Shown: positions 39,574 through 50,050, numbered from the stretch's first letter. The stretch is DNA of 64,000 nucleotides from Endozoicomonas montiporae CL-33 (GCF_001583435.1 NZ_CP013251.1:1819617-1883616), one strand, 5' to 3'. Numbers and translations are program-made. The notes: a model not told the origin generated them from the letters alone.

Positions 39574-41703
39574 TTAGTCTCTGGATTGCCAGGGTGCTTT
39601 ATCCTGGTTTCTCAGGTCAAAGGCTTCGGCATCAAAAAGTATGTCTACTTTTTCTGGCAGATTATTGATTTTTCCTGGCGCGCTTTGCAGCATCTTGAGC
39701 TTCGAGTAACGATCCTGAGTGGCTTTGGCCAAGGTCTCGGAATTTCGCATAATGGTTGGGCGTATAAAGAGCATTAGATTCCGCTTCTTGTTGGTTACAT
39801 TCGTGCTTCGGAAAAGTTGTCCTAACAATGGAATGTCCCCAAGCAAAGGTACTTTTGTTTTGCTGGCTCCTGATTCGTCTTCGATCAAACCACCGATTAC
39901 GACAGTCTGGCTGTCATCAACCAGAACTGTTGTTTTAATTGTTCGACTATTGAAGACCAGACCATCCACATCATCCTTGACACTAAAATCCAGTGTTGAG
40001 ATTTCTTGTTCCAGTTCGAGCCTGATACTGTTGCCTTCATTTATATGCGGGGTGATTTTTAATTTAATACCAATATCTTTACGCTCAGTTGTTGTGAACG
40101 GGTTGCTCGAAGATCCTGAACTAGAGGTCTGGTAGGAGCCGGTTTGTATAGGAACATTCTTTCCCACCTGAAACTCTGCTTCTTCATTATCCAGAGTCAG
40201 CATACTGGGAGTTGAGAGGATGTTGCTGTTGGCTTTTTTACTTAATGCTGTTACCAGAACACCAAAGTTCCCTCCTCTGAGTGCCAGAGTACCGATTGGT
40301 ATATTCTTCGCGTCGTTGGCTAGCGGGCTTCCTATAACTGAACTGAGGGTGTTGCTTTCGCCTTTCTCACCTCTTGATGTAACGGTTTTGGTGCCATCAA
40401 TGCCCCATTGAATACCGAGGGCATCACCGATATCTCCGGACACTTCAACAATGGCTCCCTCTAACAAAACCTGTGCCCTGGGGACATCAAGCTGACGAAC
40501 AATGTGCTCCATCTCGGTCAGTGTTTCTGGATCGGCAATGAGTATCAGGGCGTTTTGGGTTTCGTCGGCTTTGACAAAAATATTTTGCCCTTTGTTCTTG
40601 CTGCTTTTACTGGGCTGCCCTTTGGCCTGTACTTTGGGTGCTGACGAGGCTGGTTGAGGGGCCGGTGCGGCAGATGATGAAGATTTTCCTTTCTTTTCCT
40701 GACTGTCCTGAATGGTGCCTGAAGCTTCTGAAAGGATTTCGGCCAGATTTTTGGAGTCGGCATAGCTCAGGAACATGACTTTGGTTGTGGACTTCCGGAT
40801 ACCCTGTTTATCCAGTGTTTCCACCAGTTTTCGTACCCTGATCCGCTTGCTGGCATTACCCTTGATAACCAGACGGTTACTGCGTTCGTCAGCAATGACC
40901 TGTAGCCCACTGGGCAGCTGGCCCTTTGCGGTAGCCAAAGTATCCTGAATAATTTTGGCGATATCGCCGACCCAGGCATGTTTGAGCTGCAGCACTTCAT
41001 AATCATTATTGCCTGCTTCATCGAGTTCCTTAACCAGTTTGGCTATGCGTTCGACGTTGTCGGCAAGGTCGCTGACAATAACGGCGTTGCTGGAAGCAGA
41101 CGCGGCTGCATGACCATACTGAGCAATCAGGGGTCTGATGATGGGGATCAATTCAATGGATGAAACACTGTGTAATTCAATAACCCTTGTGGTCATGATG
41201 GCATCGCGAGGTTTTTGTGTTGCTTCATCCGGACTACTGGTTTTTGCCGTAGTGCTGGGCACTATGTTGATGATGTTGCCTTTAGGAATGACGGCATAAC
41301 CGTTGGCTGAAAGTACTTCAAGAAAAACATCATAAACTTCATCGCTACTGAGCGGTTTTGAAGAGATTACCGAAACGGTATTTCCGCCTTTAATTCTTGG
41401 ATCTATGACAAAAGTTTCACCGGTTATTTTGGCTATCTGCGCAATAAACTCGCGAATATCGGCATTTTGTTGATTCAGGCTCCATTTTTTTTCTGATGAA
41501 GAAACCGATGGTGAATTAATTCCGGGCTTGGATGCCTGTTGATTAGAGGGTGTTTTTGTTAATGAACGGTCCTGTAATTGTACTTTTGTTTCGGATTGAA
41601 CCGGAGCAGCATTCAGGCTTCCCTGCAATGAAAATAACAGCAAACACGCAAGAAGCGATTTTGGTGCAAAATTAGCTGTGTAGCACTCTTTCATTTTCAT
41701 CAC
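39574..41703 (-). CDS. gspD: Type II secretion outer-membrane secretin
   Basis: Forms the outer-membrane channel through which folded proteins leave the cell. A signal peptide ends near residue 33 (LLACLLLFSLQGSLNAAP). Domains: N0 (WSLNQQNADIREFIAQIAKI), N1 to N3 with repeated secretin short modules, a Ser/Ala/Pro/Gln/Lys-rich loop at about 345-375, and the C-terminal secretin domain with VPLLGDIPLLGQLFRS. Length 709 is within the family range. There is a second ATG one codon in. It follows gspC by 27 bp on the same strand. Confidence 0.95.
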   Translation of the reverse strand: MMKMKECYTANFAPKSLLACLLLFSLQGSLNAAPVQSETKVQLQDRSLTKTPSNQQASKPGINSPSVSSSEKKWSLNQQNADIREFIAQIAKITGETFVIDPRIKGGNTVSVISSKPLSSDEVYDVFLEVLSANGYAVIPKGNIINIVPSTTAKTSSPDEATQKPRDAIMTTRVIELHSVSSIELIPIIRPLIAQYGHAAASASSNAVIVSDLADNVERIAKLVKELDEAGNNDYEVLQLKHAWVGDIAKIIQDTLATAKGQLPSGLQVIADERSNRLVIKGNASKRIRVRKLVETLDKQGIRKSTTKVMFLSYADSKNLAEILSEASGTIQDSQEKKGKSSSSAAPAPQPASSAPKVQAKGQPSKSSKNKGQNIFVKADETQNALILIADPETLTEMEHIVRQLDVPRAQVLLEGAIVEVSGDIGDALGIQWGIDGTKTVTSRGEKGESNTLSSVIGSPLANDAKNIPIGTLALRGGNFGVLVTALSKKANSNILSTPSMLTLDNEEAEFQVGKNVPIQTGSYQTSSSGSSSNPFTTTERKDIGIKLKITPHINEGNSIRLELEQEISTLDFSVKDDVDGLVFNSRTIKTTVLVDDSQTVVIGGLIEDESGASKTKVPLLGDIPLLGQLFRSTNVTNKKRNLMLFIRPTIMRNSETLAKATQDRYSKLKMLQSAPGKINNLPEKVDILFDAEAFDLRNQDKAPWQSRD

Positions 41704-41730
41704 TTAACCATTGAATAAGTTGTAATTCTT

Positions 41731-42417
41731 TTATTGAATCCCTTGATTAGCCTGCTGCAACTTGTCTCTAAGTTCCTGCATTCGCTGTTCAAGTGATTTG
41801 TCATCCGGCTGCTGAGTAAAACCGGGGCGTTCAGTCGCCTGTTCCGCAGCATCCGGCACCGGGCTTCGGTATTCCAGCAGGGCTCGAGAGTCTTTGCCTG
41901 AGTCTGGAAAGAAGAGTTTTTCCAGCTGGCCATTACGGCTGAGAATGACATGATCCGGGTGAATCTCCTTCAGGGTCACGCCGCCGGGAAGAGAGTCGCC
42001 AGGTGAGTAGAGCTTGTCCTGACTACTGCCCTGTATGATGGCGCTGGAGTCTTCTGCGCTTGCGCCAATATCGGCCAGTGCCCCTCTTAGAATTAAATTC
42101 AGTTTTGTTTTGGGAATGTCGGCTGAATTATTCTGAGCTTCAGTCTTGTTGTTGAACCCAAACAGCAGATCGAAGTCTTTAACGGAAATAGCCTGAGGCT
42201 CCGTTGTTAACTCTGACTTTGGTTCCAATACGGCTACAGGCTTTTCCTGAAAGATTTTGAGGAGTTGAAAACCCTGAATCCCCAGACTGATCAACATGGC
42301 AATACAGAGCAATATTGTTATCAGTGTTCTATTTTTTCGTTGGCCCCATTTGAAATAGGTGGCCATGACCTCTTGATTCATAATGTTCTCTGATGGCTGG
42401 AAAGGTAGTTGGGTCAT
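41731..42417 (-). CDS. gspC: Type II secretion protein C
   Basis: Inner-membrane component that links the platform to the secretin. A short cytoplasmic N-terminus is followed by one membrane helix (TLITILLCIAMLISLGIQGF) and the HR domain (LNLILRGALADI, SSAIIQGSSQDKLYSPGDSL). No C-terminal PDZ domain is evident; the end is a Gln-rich possible coiled coil. An internal ATG at 42381 is an alternative start. Transcribed with gspD, opposite to gspE-M, as xcpP-xcpQ are in Pseudomonas aeruginosa. Confidence 0.88.
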   Translation of the reverse strand: MTQLPFQPSENIMNQEVMATYFKWGQRKNRTLITILLCIAMLISLGIQGFQLLKIFQEKPVAVLEPKSELTTEPQAISVKDFDLLFGFNNKTEAQNNSADIPKTKLNLILRGALADIGASAEDSSAIIQGSSQDKLYSPGDSLPGGVTLKEIHPDHVILSRNGQLEKLFFPDSGKDSRALLEYRSPVPDAAEQATERPGFTQQPDDKSLEQRMQELRDKLQQANQGIQ

Positions 42418-42668
42418 GGACTGTCTAATAGTCTAAATAAAGCATAAGGGTTCCGTTTTTTAAAGCTGGTTTTCTGATTGTGGAAAATCATTTTCTGTTT
42501 TGAAGTTGTAAAATGACAATATTGCATCACAATTCCTCTATTGCCCGACCAAGAATAATTCAATTTCAGATTTTGGTGGCAATTTTCTGAGCGAAGATCC
42601 AAAAAAATGCTCATTCTATATAGAGAACTTTTCTACAGATAATTATTGATCCAAAGAAGGAGTAGATC

Positions 42669-44189
42669 TTGTCCACCCCGACTGACACTTTAGCAGCTGA
42701 AGTTGTTGATGAGCGTGACCACGCCCAACTGCGTCTGCCATTTTCTTTTGCCAAGCGTCATGGTGTCGTGCTGGTCTGGGATCTGGAAAGGCCTGTTGTT
42801 TACTTTACTGTCTCGCCATCCCCTCATATTTTTTCAGAAATAGTACGCCTTGCTGGTCAGTCTCCTGTTTATCGGAGCGTGAGTAATGACCAGCTGGCTG
42901 AAGTGCTCTCGCAGTGTTATCACAATGACAGCTCCGAAGCCCTGCAGGATGCAGCCGGAATTGGTGATGACATGGATCTGAGCAGTCTGGCAGAAGCTGT
43001 GCCGGTGACAGAAGATCTGCTGGAACAGAGCGATGATGCACCGGTCATACGCCTGATTAATGCTTTATTGACAGAAGCGATTAAGGAAGGGGCATCTGAT
43101 GTCCACATCGAAACCTTTGAGTCTAACCTTGTGGTCCGGGTCAGGGTTGACGGTGTACTCAGGGAAATACTCCGCTTACAGCGAACGCTGGCTTCACTGC
43201 TGGTCTCCCGTATCAAGGTCATGGCGAGGCTGGATATTGCAGAAAAGCGTATTCCACAGGATGGACGAATCTCTCTGAAGGTAGCAGGCAAGGAAGTGGA
43301 TGTCAGGGTATCTACTTTGCCATCCAGCAATGGTGAGCGGGTCGTACTGCGATTGCTTGACAAGGCTGCTGGCCGGTTGGAACTCAGGCATCTTGGCATG
43401 GCTGAACGGGATATGACGGAGGTCTCCAAACTTCTGGCTCGCCCCTATGGAATTATTCTTGTGACAGGCCCGACGGGCTCCGGTAAAACCACTTCTCTCT
43501 ACGCCAGCCTCACCACACTGAATGATAAGTGTCGAAATATTCTCACCGTAGAAGACCCCATTGAATATAACCTTGAGGGCATTGGCCAGACTCAGGTGAA
43601 CACCAAGGTCGATATGACTTTTGCCCGGGGATTGCGCGCTATTCTCCGACAGGATCCGGACGTTGTGATGGTTGGTGAAATACGGGACAAGGAAACCGCT
43701 GAGATAGCGGTTCAGGCCAGCCTTACGGGTCACCTCGTACTATCAACACTGCACACCAATACAGCCATTGGTGCCCTGACGCGTTTGCAGGATATGGGAA
43801 TTGAGCCATTCTTGTTGTCGTCCAGTTTATTGGGTGTGGTTGCCCAGCGTCTTGTGCGGGTGCTGTGCGATAGCTGTAAGCAGCCTTACTCGCCGGATGC
43901 TGTCGAGTGTCAGGAACTGGGTGTTTCTGCGGACGACAATGTGACCCTGTACCATGCAGCGGGCTGTAAAGACTGTAACCAGAGTGGTTATCGTGGCCGT
44001 ACAGGTATTTATGAAGTCGTTATGCTCGATGAAACCATGCGCAGAATGATTCATTCCGGTGAGAGTGAGCAGTCTATTAACGATTACGTGCGTCGTTCAT
44101 GTCCCAGTATTCGTGATGATGGAAGTCGCAAGGTGCTGGAGGGTGTTACAACGCTTGAAGAAGTGTTGCGGGTTACCCAGAAAGATTGA
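42669..44189 (+). CDS. gspE: Type II secretion ATPase
   Basis: Cytoplasmic hexameric ATPase that powers pseudopilus assembly. TTG at 42669 is the start, with AAGGAG six bases before it; no ATG fits. The Walker A motif [13 protein letters not shown] lies near residue 266, the Asp box and Walker B near 330 ([14 protein letters not shown]), the His box in [14 protein letters not shown], and the zinc tetracysteine C-x2-C ... C-x2-C near 400-430. Length 506. First gene of gspE-M. Confidence 0.96.
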   Translation: MSTPTDTLAAEVVDERDHAQLRLPFSFAKRHGVVLVWDLERPVVYFTVSPSPHIFSEIVRLAGQSPVYRSVSNDQLAEVLSQCYHNDSSEALQDAAGIGDDMDLSSLAEAVPVTEDLLEQSDDAPVIRLINALLTEAIKEGASDVHIETFESNLVVRVRVDGVLREILRLQRTLASLLVSRIKVMARLDIAEKRIPQDGRISLKVAGKEVDVRVSTLPSSNGERVVLRLLDKAAGRLELRHLGMAERDMTEVSKLLARPYGIILVTGPTGSGKTTSLYASLTTLNDKCRNILTVEDPIEYNLEGIGQTQVNTKVDMTFARGLRAILRQDPDVVMVGEIRDKETAEIAVQASLTGHLVLSTLHTNTAIGALTRLQDMGIEPFLLSSSLLGVVAQRLVRVLCDSCKQPYSPDAVECQELGVSADDNVTLYHAAGCKDCNQSGYRGRTGIYEVVMLDETMRRMIHSGESEQSINDYVRRSCPSIRDDGSRKVLEGVTTLEEVLRVTQKD

Positions 44190-44218
44190 TCCGTATCGGA
44201 GGCGGATAAACAACGATC

Positions 44219-45439
44219 ATGGCTGCATTTGAATACATAGCCCTCGACCAGGAGGGGAAACAACACCGGGGAACCCTTGAGGCTGACAGTAATCGTCAGG
44301 TTCGTCAGATCTTGCGTGACCGCCAGTGGACCCCCCTGTCTGTCGATGCGGTTGATGAACAGAAAAAGAGTGAGGCAGGCGGGTTGCCTTCGTTGTTTCA
44401 GCGGGGAGTGTCGGCAGTCGAACTGGCAACTATCACCCGACAGCTGGCGACGTTGATTCAGGCTGCCATGCCGGTTGAAGAAGCCTTGCAGGGCGTGGCT
44501 TCACAGCAGGATAAAAGACGGTTGAAAAATATCCTGCTGGCGATTCGCTCCAAGGTTCTGGAAGGTTATACGCTGGCTCAGAGTCTTGAAAGTTTTCCCC
44601 AGATTTTTCCCCAGATGTATCGTGCGACGGTTGCAGCAGGTGAACATGCAGGCTACCTGGATAAAGTACTAAATCGTCTGGCGGATTATACCGAAGCCCG
44701 TATGCAGTCCATGCAAAAGGTTCAGCAGGCTTTGCTCTACCCTGTCATTCTGATGGTTGCAGCGGTTGGTATTGTCAGCTTTTTGTTGGGCTATGTGGTG
44801 CCTGATGTCGTTAAAGTCTTTGTTGATACCGGTCAGGAGTTGCCGGGGATAACCGTTGCATTAATTGCTGCCAGTGAGGGCTTTCAGTCTTACTGGCCGG
44901 TGCTGTTTATTCTGATTTTTACGGCAGTGTTTGTTTGTAAACAGTCGTTGAAAAAACCTTCCGTTCGATTGTCATGGGATCAGGTTTTTCTGCGTTTGCC
45001 GATTCTTGGTCGTTTCAGTCGCAGCCTGAGTGCTGCGCGTTTTGCCAGCACCCTGAGTATTCTTACCCGCTCGGGGGTGTCACTGGTTGAAGCTTTAATG
45101 ATCGCTGCTCAGGTGGTGGAAAATCGCGCTATTCGTGGTGCGGTGATTGATGCGGCAAAAAAAGTCAGCGAAGGCTCCAGTCTTAATAAAGCCTTATCGG
45201 GCGCGGGTTATTTTCCACCATTGATGCTGCATATGATCAGCAGTGGCGAATCGACCGGTGAACTTGATGAAATGCTGGAACGAACAGCACAAAACCAGCA
45301 AATGGAGCTGGATGGTCGCATTGCCATGCTGCTGGGGTTGTTTGAACCTTTAATGCTGGTGGTGATGGGAGGTGTTGTCATGGTCATAGTGCTGGCGATT
45401 CTTCTGCCTATTCTCAATATGAACCAGTTGCTGAACTGA
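44219..45439 (+). CDS. gspF: Type II secretion inner-membrane platform protein
   Basis: Polytopic platform protein with two repeats of the T2SF domain. Three hydrophobic helices are visible, near residues 170-195, 220-240 and 375-400. GEHAGYLDKVLNRLADYTE and SGESTGELDEMLERTA are the paired signature segments of the two halves. Length 406 is standard. It starts 29 bp after gspE; GGAGG lies in that gap. Confidence 0.96.
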   Translation: MAAFEYIALDQEGKQHRGTLEADSNRQVRQILRDRQWTPLSVDAVDEQKKSEAGGLPSLFQRGVSAVELATITRQLATLIQAAMPVEEALQGVASQQDKRRLKNILLAIRSKVLEGYTLAQSLESFPQIFPQMYRATVAAGEHAGYLDKVLNRLADYTEARMQSMQKVQQALLYPVILMVAAVGIVSFLLGYVVPDVVKVFVDTGQELPGITVALIAASEGFQSYWPVLFILIFTAVFVCKQSLKKPSVRLSWDQVFLRLPILGRFSRSLSAARFASTLSILTRSGVSLVEALMIAAQVVENRAIRGAVIDAAKKVSEGSSLNKALSGAGYFPPLMLHMISSGESTGELDEMLERTAQNQQMELDGRIAMLLGLFEPLMLVVMGGVVMVIVLAILLPILNMNQLLN

Positions 45440-45508
45440 ATGCGTGGGACAGTTGGAGAAACTAATGGGTGGCTGTATGAGGGAATTCATGAACGAGGTC
45501 AGAGGATA

Positions 45509-45991
45509 ATGAAGCTAGATACGCGAGAAAAGCAAAACAAAAAACAGTCTGGACGAACAGTGGTGCGTCAGAGCGGTTTCACCTTGATTGAAATCATGGT
45601 GGTTGTCGTCATTCTGGGCATTCTGGCTGCAATGGTCGCGCCTAAAATTCTCAGCCGCCCTGATCAGGCCAAGGTAACCGTTGCCCGTTCAGACATTGAG
45701 ACAGTTTCTCAGGCTCTTGAGTTATTCAGGCTTGATAATGGTTTCTATCCGACGACTGATCAGGGATTGGATGCATTGGTTAAGAAACCGACTGTTGCAC
45801 CTGAGCCGCGCAACTGGAATCCGGAAGGCTATCTGAAACGCATGCCCGTTGACCCATGGGGTAATCCTTACCTTTATCTGCAGCCGGGGAATCATGGGAA
45901 ATATGACCTCTATTCTCAGGGTGCTGATGGACGTGAAGGGGGCGATGGGCTCGATGCTGATATCACTAACTGGGACGATACTGATTCGTGA
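45509..45991 (+). CDS. gspG: Major pseudopilin
   Basis: Main subunit of the secretion pseudopilus. The prepilin cleavage site is G-FTLIEIMVVVVILGIL with Glu at mature position 5, followed by the GspG signature (PKILSRPDQAKVTVARSDIE) and the C-terminal calcium-site region (DPWGNPYLYLQPGNHGKYDL). The frame is open from 45440, but ATG at 45509 gives a 23-residue leader and 160 residues. The leader is longer than typical. Stop overlaps gspH by four bases. Confidence 0.95.
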   Translation: MKLDTREKQNKKQSGRTVVRQSGFTLIEIMVVVVILGILAAMVAPKILSRPDQAKVTVARSDIETVSQALELFRLDNGFYPTTDQGLDALVKKPTVAPEPRNWNPEGYLKRMPVDPWGNPYLYLQPGNHGKYDLYSQGADGREGGDGLDADITNWDDTDS

Positions 45992-46491
45992 AGTTGAAGG
46001 CGCAGCAGGGTTTTACGCTGGTTGAGTTACTGGTTGTCCTTCTTATCATTGGCATACTGCTTGGGATCACCTTGCTGAGTCCGATCACAGGCAGTGCACA
46101 GAAAACAACACAGCAGCAAGCTGGACGACTTCAGGTATTGTTCGAACAGGTAAGAGACAAAGCATTACTGGAAAATGCCGAATATGGTTTTTCCGTTGAT
46201 GAAGATGGCTTTTATCGCTGGTGGGTGTTGCCTCTGGAGAGTCGTGAGTGGCTGTCTATCAATGAAAAACCTTTTCAGCCTTACCGGCCACCTGCATCCA
46301 TTGAGATAGTATTGAATACTGCCGACGTGGCACTGCCTGCTCTCGATTTTAATGAGGACGGGCCTTCTGTTGTATTTTACTCTGACAGACAGGTTACACC
46401 TTTTGCTTTGTCCGTCAGTCCCGTTGAAAACAAAAAACAAACGGTGGTTTTGCAAACCGATGGCTTGTCGGATATTGAGGTTACCCGCTGA
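45988..46491 (+). CDS. gspH: Minor pseudopilin H
   Basis: Minor pseudopilin near the tip of the pseudopilus. It starts at GTG (45988) overlapping the gspG stop, with a 8-residue leader ending QQG before FTLVELLVVLLIIGILLG. A beta-rich domain follows. Length 167. The following gspI begins inside its end. Confidence 0.92.
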   Translation: MKLKAQQGFTLVELLVVLLIIGILLGITLLSPITGSAQKTTQQQAGRLQVLFEQVRDKALLENAEYGFSVDEDGFYRWWVLPLESREWLSINEKPFQPYRPPASIEIVLNTADVALPALDFNEDGPSVVFYSDRQVTPFALSVSPVENKKQTVVLQTDGLSDIEVTR

Positions 46492-46870
46492 TTGCAGCAG
46501 AGGTTTTACGCTAATTGAAGTGATGGTGGCGCTGGCTATTTTTGCTGTCGCCGCTGCCATGTTGATGCTGTCAGATGGCAACAGTATTCGACAGACAAGG
46601 TATATGCAGGAAAAAGTTCTGGCGGCTCAGGTTGCAGACCAGTACATGAGCCGTTTGCAGGCCGAGAGAAACTGGCCGGACAAAGGTGTCAAAGGGAGGA
46701 ATGAAACCTATGCCGGATATGACTGGTATATACGGCAGGTGACCCGAACGACCAATATGCCGGATTTCAGAAAAGTAGTGGTTGAGGTGTTTGCTGGTCG
46801 GACTAAGCCTGAAGACGATGACACGGGACTGTATTCCATCACTTCATATTTCAGGAAGCCCAAGAAATGA
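46460..46870 (+). CDS. gspI: Minor pseudopilin I
   Basis: Minor pseudopilin that forms the tip complex with GspJ and GspK. The prepilin motif is SRG-FTLIEVMVALAIFA, and the remaining 110 residues match GspI in size. The start is not certain: ATG at 46460 (15-residue leader) or TTG at 46475 (10-residue leader), both inside gspH; neither has a good ribosome-binding site, so translation is probably coupled. The frame is open upstream to 46352 but that part is a shadow of gspH. Confidence 0.9.
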   Translation: MACRILRLPADCSRGFTLIEVMVALAIFAVAAAMLMLSDGNSIRQTRYMQEKVLAAQVADQYMSRLQAERNWPDKGVKGRNETYAGYDWYIRQVTRTTNMPDFRKVVVEVFAGRTKPEDDDTGLYSITSYFRKPKK

Positions 46871-47655
46871 TGCGGAGTCGGGGCTTTACACTGATTGAGT
46901 TAATGATTGCCATACTGATTTTTGCCATGATCAGTACCGCTGCTTATAAATTGTTCGACTCCGTCAGCCGGGCGCAGCAGGTAACCGATGGGATTCTGGA
47001 TCATCTTGATGTACTGCAGAGGACCATGGTGGTCATTGAGAAAGACCTGATTCAGGTTGCTCCCAGACCTGTCCGGGACGAATTCGGTGACAGGCAGAAA
47101 GCTGTGCAGGCTCCCGGTAGAAATGGTGAACTGCTCGAATTTACCCGGTTTGGCTGGCGAAATCCGCTTCAGGAGATCCGCAGCAATATGCAAAGGGTTG
47201 CCTACGCCCTGGAAGAAGAAGAACTGGTTCGGTATTACTGGCTGATGCTGGACAGGGCTCCAGACCCGGTGGTAGTCCGACAGGTATTGATGCAGGGTGT
47301 GACCGGTGTGCGGCTGAAGTTCATGGATGAAAAGAAACGCTGGCAGTCAACATGGCCACCCAAAAAACAGGGGCAGCAGGCAGCAGCAACGCCAACAGCA
47401 ACAGGAGCTGGTGGAGCTGGTAAAGAGGGCGGAGAAGAACGGCCACAGATGCCTCATGCCCTGGAGCTGACCTTCCAGCACCGTGAATATGGGGTGCTGA
47501 CTACGGTTCTTCCGCTGCTGACTTATAAGCCGTCAGAAACACAGAAACCGAAGTTTGAAGAAGAAAAAGGCAAGGTTGAAAATAATAGAAAGAGAAAAGA
47601 TGAGCCCATGCAGGAACCGGAGGAGTCTGACGATGATGATTACGATGATGAGTAA
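46867..47655 (+). CDS. gspJ: Minor pseudopilin J with acidic tail
   Basis: Third minor pseudopilin of the tip. The leader is short (MMRSRG) and the helix is FTLIELMIAILIFAMIS. The core matches GspJ to about residue 170. An Ala/Gly/Thr insert (QQAAATPTATGAGGAG) and a C-terminal extension ending in an Asp/Glu run (ESDDDDYDDE) make it 262 residues, longer than the usual 190-230. The ATG overlaps the gspI stop. Confidence 0.92.
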   Translation: MMRSRGFTLIELMIAILIFAMISTAAYKLFDSVSRAQQVTDGILDHLDVLQRTMVVIEKDLIQVAPRPVRDEFGDRQKAVQAPGRNGELLEFTRFGWRNPLQEIRSNMQRVAYALEEEELVRYYWLMLDRAPDPVVVRQVLMQGVTGVRLKFMDEKKRWQSTWPPKKQGQQAAATPTATGAGGAGKEGGEERPQMPHALELTFQHREYGVLTTVLPLLTYKPSETQKPKFEEEKGKVENNRKRKDEPMQEPEESDDDDYDDE

Positions 47656-47662
47656 GACTTCA

Positions 47663-48631
47663 ATGAACCGGCAAAGAGGCATAGCCCTGATTTATGTGCT
47701 GTTGATTTTTGCCATGATCACACTGATGGCTTCGCAAATGGTGACCAGTCTCTGGTTGCACACTGAAAAAAACGCCCGTTTTCTGGAGAGAATACAGGCT
47801 AAGCATCATGCGCTATCAGCAGAGCAATACGTTGCATTGCTGTTAGAGCAGGACTTTGAAGACGATAAAAAGAAAAAAAGGCAGGTTGACCATGAGCGGG
47901 AACGCTGGAATGTCACTACCGTAGGCTATCCGGTTGAGCAGGGCAGTGTAGAGCTGGAGATTGTCGATGAAAACGGCCGCTTCAACCTAAACTGGCTGAA
48001 TGCCGAGGCGCTTGACGGCAAGAGGTTTACAACCCAGTTTGAAACCATTCTGAAAAATCTTGGTATTGACACTCAACTGATCTATGCCATTAAAGACTGG
48101 ATTGACAGTGATCAGGAGCCATCAGAGACGGGGGCTGAAGACAATCATTATTTAGTGCTCGATCCTCACCGAAGAACGGCCGACTTTCCGCTGGTCTCTC
48201 TCTCGGAATTACGCCTGATTCAGGGTGTCGGTAAGCAGGAATTTGAGCTGCTGACGCCATTGGTGACAGTGCTGCCAAAAGAATCAAAAGTGAATGTTAA
48301 CAGTGCACTGCCAGAAGTCCTGCGGTCATTGTCCGATAAAATTACAGAAGGTGATGCGCAGTCTATTATTGATTCCCGTACGGATGAAGGCTTTGCCAAG
48401 CTGGAAGATATGACAAAGCTGCCGGCTCTGAAAGATAAAACTGCTGAGCTGAAAGCGGCTGGGTTTGAGTTCACCAGCAGTTATTTTAACGTTTATATAA
48501 AGGCAACGTACCGTGACACGGTTTTCTATCTGAGAACGTTACTGGTTCGAAATGCTGATGGAAAGGTTCAAGTCGCAGGGCGTGAAATTGGACCAAACGA
48601 CTACCGGGTGACAGCCAAGAAGGAATCCTGA
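47663..48631 (+). CDS. gspK: Minor pseudopilin K
   Basis: Largest minor pseudopilin, capping the tip complex. The leader MNRQRG precedes GIALIYVLLIFAMITLM; the typical Phe+1 is not used, as usual for GspK, and Glu5 is lacking as in the family. The two helical subdomains include DENGRFNLNWLN and VNVNSALPEVLRSL. ATG at 47663 is preferred; 47648 would add five residues and overlap the gspJ end. Length about 322. Confidence 0.92.
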   Translation: MNRQRGIALIYVLLIFAMITLMASQMVTSLWLHTEKNARFLERIQAKHHALSAEQYVALLLEQDFEDDKKKKRQVDHERERWNVTTVGYPVEQGSVELEIVDENGRFNLNWLNAEALDGKRFTTQFETILKNLGIDTQLIYAIKDWIDSDQEPSETGAEDNHYLVLDPHRRTADFPLVSLSELRLIQGVGKQEFELLTPLVTVLPKESKVNVNSALPEVLRSLSDKITEGDAQSIIDSRTDEGFAKLEDMTKLPALKDKTAELKAAGFEFTSSYFNVYIKATYRDTVFYLRTLLVRNADGKVQVAGREIGPNDYRVTAKKES

Positions 48632-48640
48632 GGTCTAACA

Positions 48641-50047
48641 ATGAAAAGCATCCTGTTGATACGAATTCATCCTGCCACTGCTGCTATCAGTGGCAGTTCA
48701 CTGACCCAATGGGGAATCTTCTCCGGTCAGGGTGAACTTCAGGGCGATGTCCATGTTTCGGAACTGGGTACGGTCAAGAGAGATTATCTTTCCGTCAAAG
48801 GACTGGAAACGGACCAGAACGCTCTGGCTGAGGAGGATTACCTTCCGGATCAGGTAACCCTTCTGTTGCCCGGAAGCCTTGCTTTTCACCGTTTCTTGCC
48901 CATCAATAGTGGGCAGCGGAAACATTTGAATACTGCTTTACCTTACATGCTCGAAGAAGACCTTGCCGAAGATGTTGATACTCTCCATCTTGCCAGCCAG
49001 CTCTCTTCAGACAAGGAAAAGGTCTCTGTATCCGGATTTTCCCATAAACAGTTTCAGGCACTGCTGGACAGTCTGGATGAACAGGGACTGAGTGTTGATA
49101 GTACACTGGCTGAGACCCAGTTACTTGAAACAGAAGCCGGACAGGTTGCGCTTTTAATGGAAAGCCAGTCTGTCACTGTACGAATGCCTGATCAGGCTGC
49201 AAACCATCTGGATTACGATGCACTGCGCTTTGTTCTGGAAGGCCTGAACCGTTCAGGCAACGATGGTGACATCGTGCAGAGCCCTGACCTTGAAACCGAA
49301 ATTCCTGCCATCACCAGTATTAAAGTTTTTTATCCTGAAGACTCTTTTGCGCCCGGAGATGATAAGTTTGAGCAGGTGCGTTCGTGGCTGAATGAACAGG
49401 GCTGGTTGGTTGAAGAAGAAGGTTTAAACACCTCGGTGTTTGAGCATTTTGTCAGTCTCTACTTTAACCGACGTAAAAATATTCGTTCAGCTCTGGTTGA
49501 TTTACGCACCGGAGCCTATCAATGCCCAAGGCGGGCCAGTCGGCGTTTACGCAAATGGAAACCTATGGCGCTGATAGCCAGCCTCTGGCTTATGCTGGAA
49601 ATGGGTTTGATGGTTGGCGAAGGGGTTACTTTTCAGCATGAAGCGGCCCAGTTCTGGGATAAAAGCGCCTCGCTGTATCTGGAAGTTTTCCCCCAGGATC
49701 AGCAGGTTCGTGAGGCTTTAGAGAGTGAACATCGGTCAGTCAATGTAAAAAGCAGAATGGAAAGTCGGCTGAAAACGGCAGGTACTCATCCAGCCAGTAA
49801 GCCATTCCTGCCACTGTTAAAAAAAGTATCGGCCGTATCTGCTTCTTTGCCCGAGGCCAGAATAAAGCCAGTCAGCATGGATTTTAACGATACAACCGGC
49901 AATCTTGTGCTGGAACTCAGAGCCGAGAGTCTTGAATCGGTCAATAAACTGCTTGCTGCGACGAAGTCAGCGGGGCTGATGGCAAAGCTGGACAGCGCCA
50001 ATCAGGAAAAGAACGGTGTTAACGCAAGAATGACCATCAGCAGGTGA
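48641..50047 (+). CDS. gspL: Type II secretion protein L
   Basis: Inner-membrane protein whose cytoplasmic actin-like domain (residues 1 to about 300) recruits GspE. One membrane helix lies near residue 305-325 (KPMALIASLWLMLEMGLMVG), followed by a periplasmic ferredoxin-like domain. Length 468. It begins nine bases after the gspK stop and ends three bases before gspM. Confidence 0.9.
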   Translation: MKSILLIRIHPATAAISGSSLTQWGIFSGQGELQGDVHVSELGTVKRDYLSVKGLETDQNALAEEDYLPDQVTLLLPGSLAFHRFLPINSGQRKHLNTALPYMLEEDLAEDVDTLHLASQLSSDKEKVSVSGFSHKQFQALLDSLDEQGLSVDSTLAETQLLETEAGQVALLMESQSVTVRMPDQAANHLDYDALRFVLEGLNRSGNDGDIVQSPDLETEIPAITSIKVFYPEDSFAPGDDKFEQVRSWLNEQGWLVEEEGLNTSVFEHFVSLYFNRRKNIRSALVDLRTGAYQCPRRASRRLRKWKPMALIASLWLMLEMGLMVGEGVTFQHEAAQFWDKSASLYLEVFPQDQQVREALESEHRSVNVKSRMESRLKTAGTHPASKPFLPLLKKVSAVSASLPEARIKPVSMDFNDTTGNLVLELRAESLESVNKLLAATKSAGLMAKLDSANQEKNGVNARMTISR

Positions 50048-50050
50048 CCT

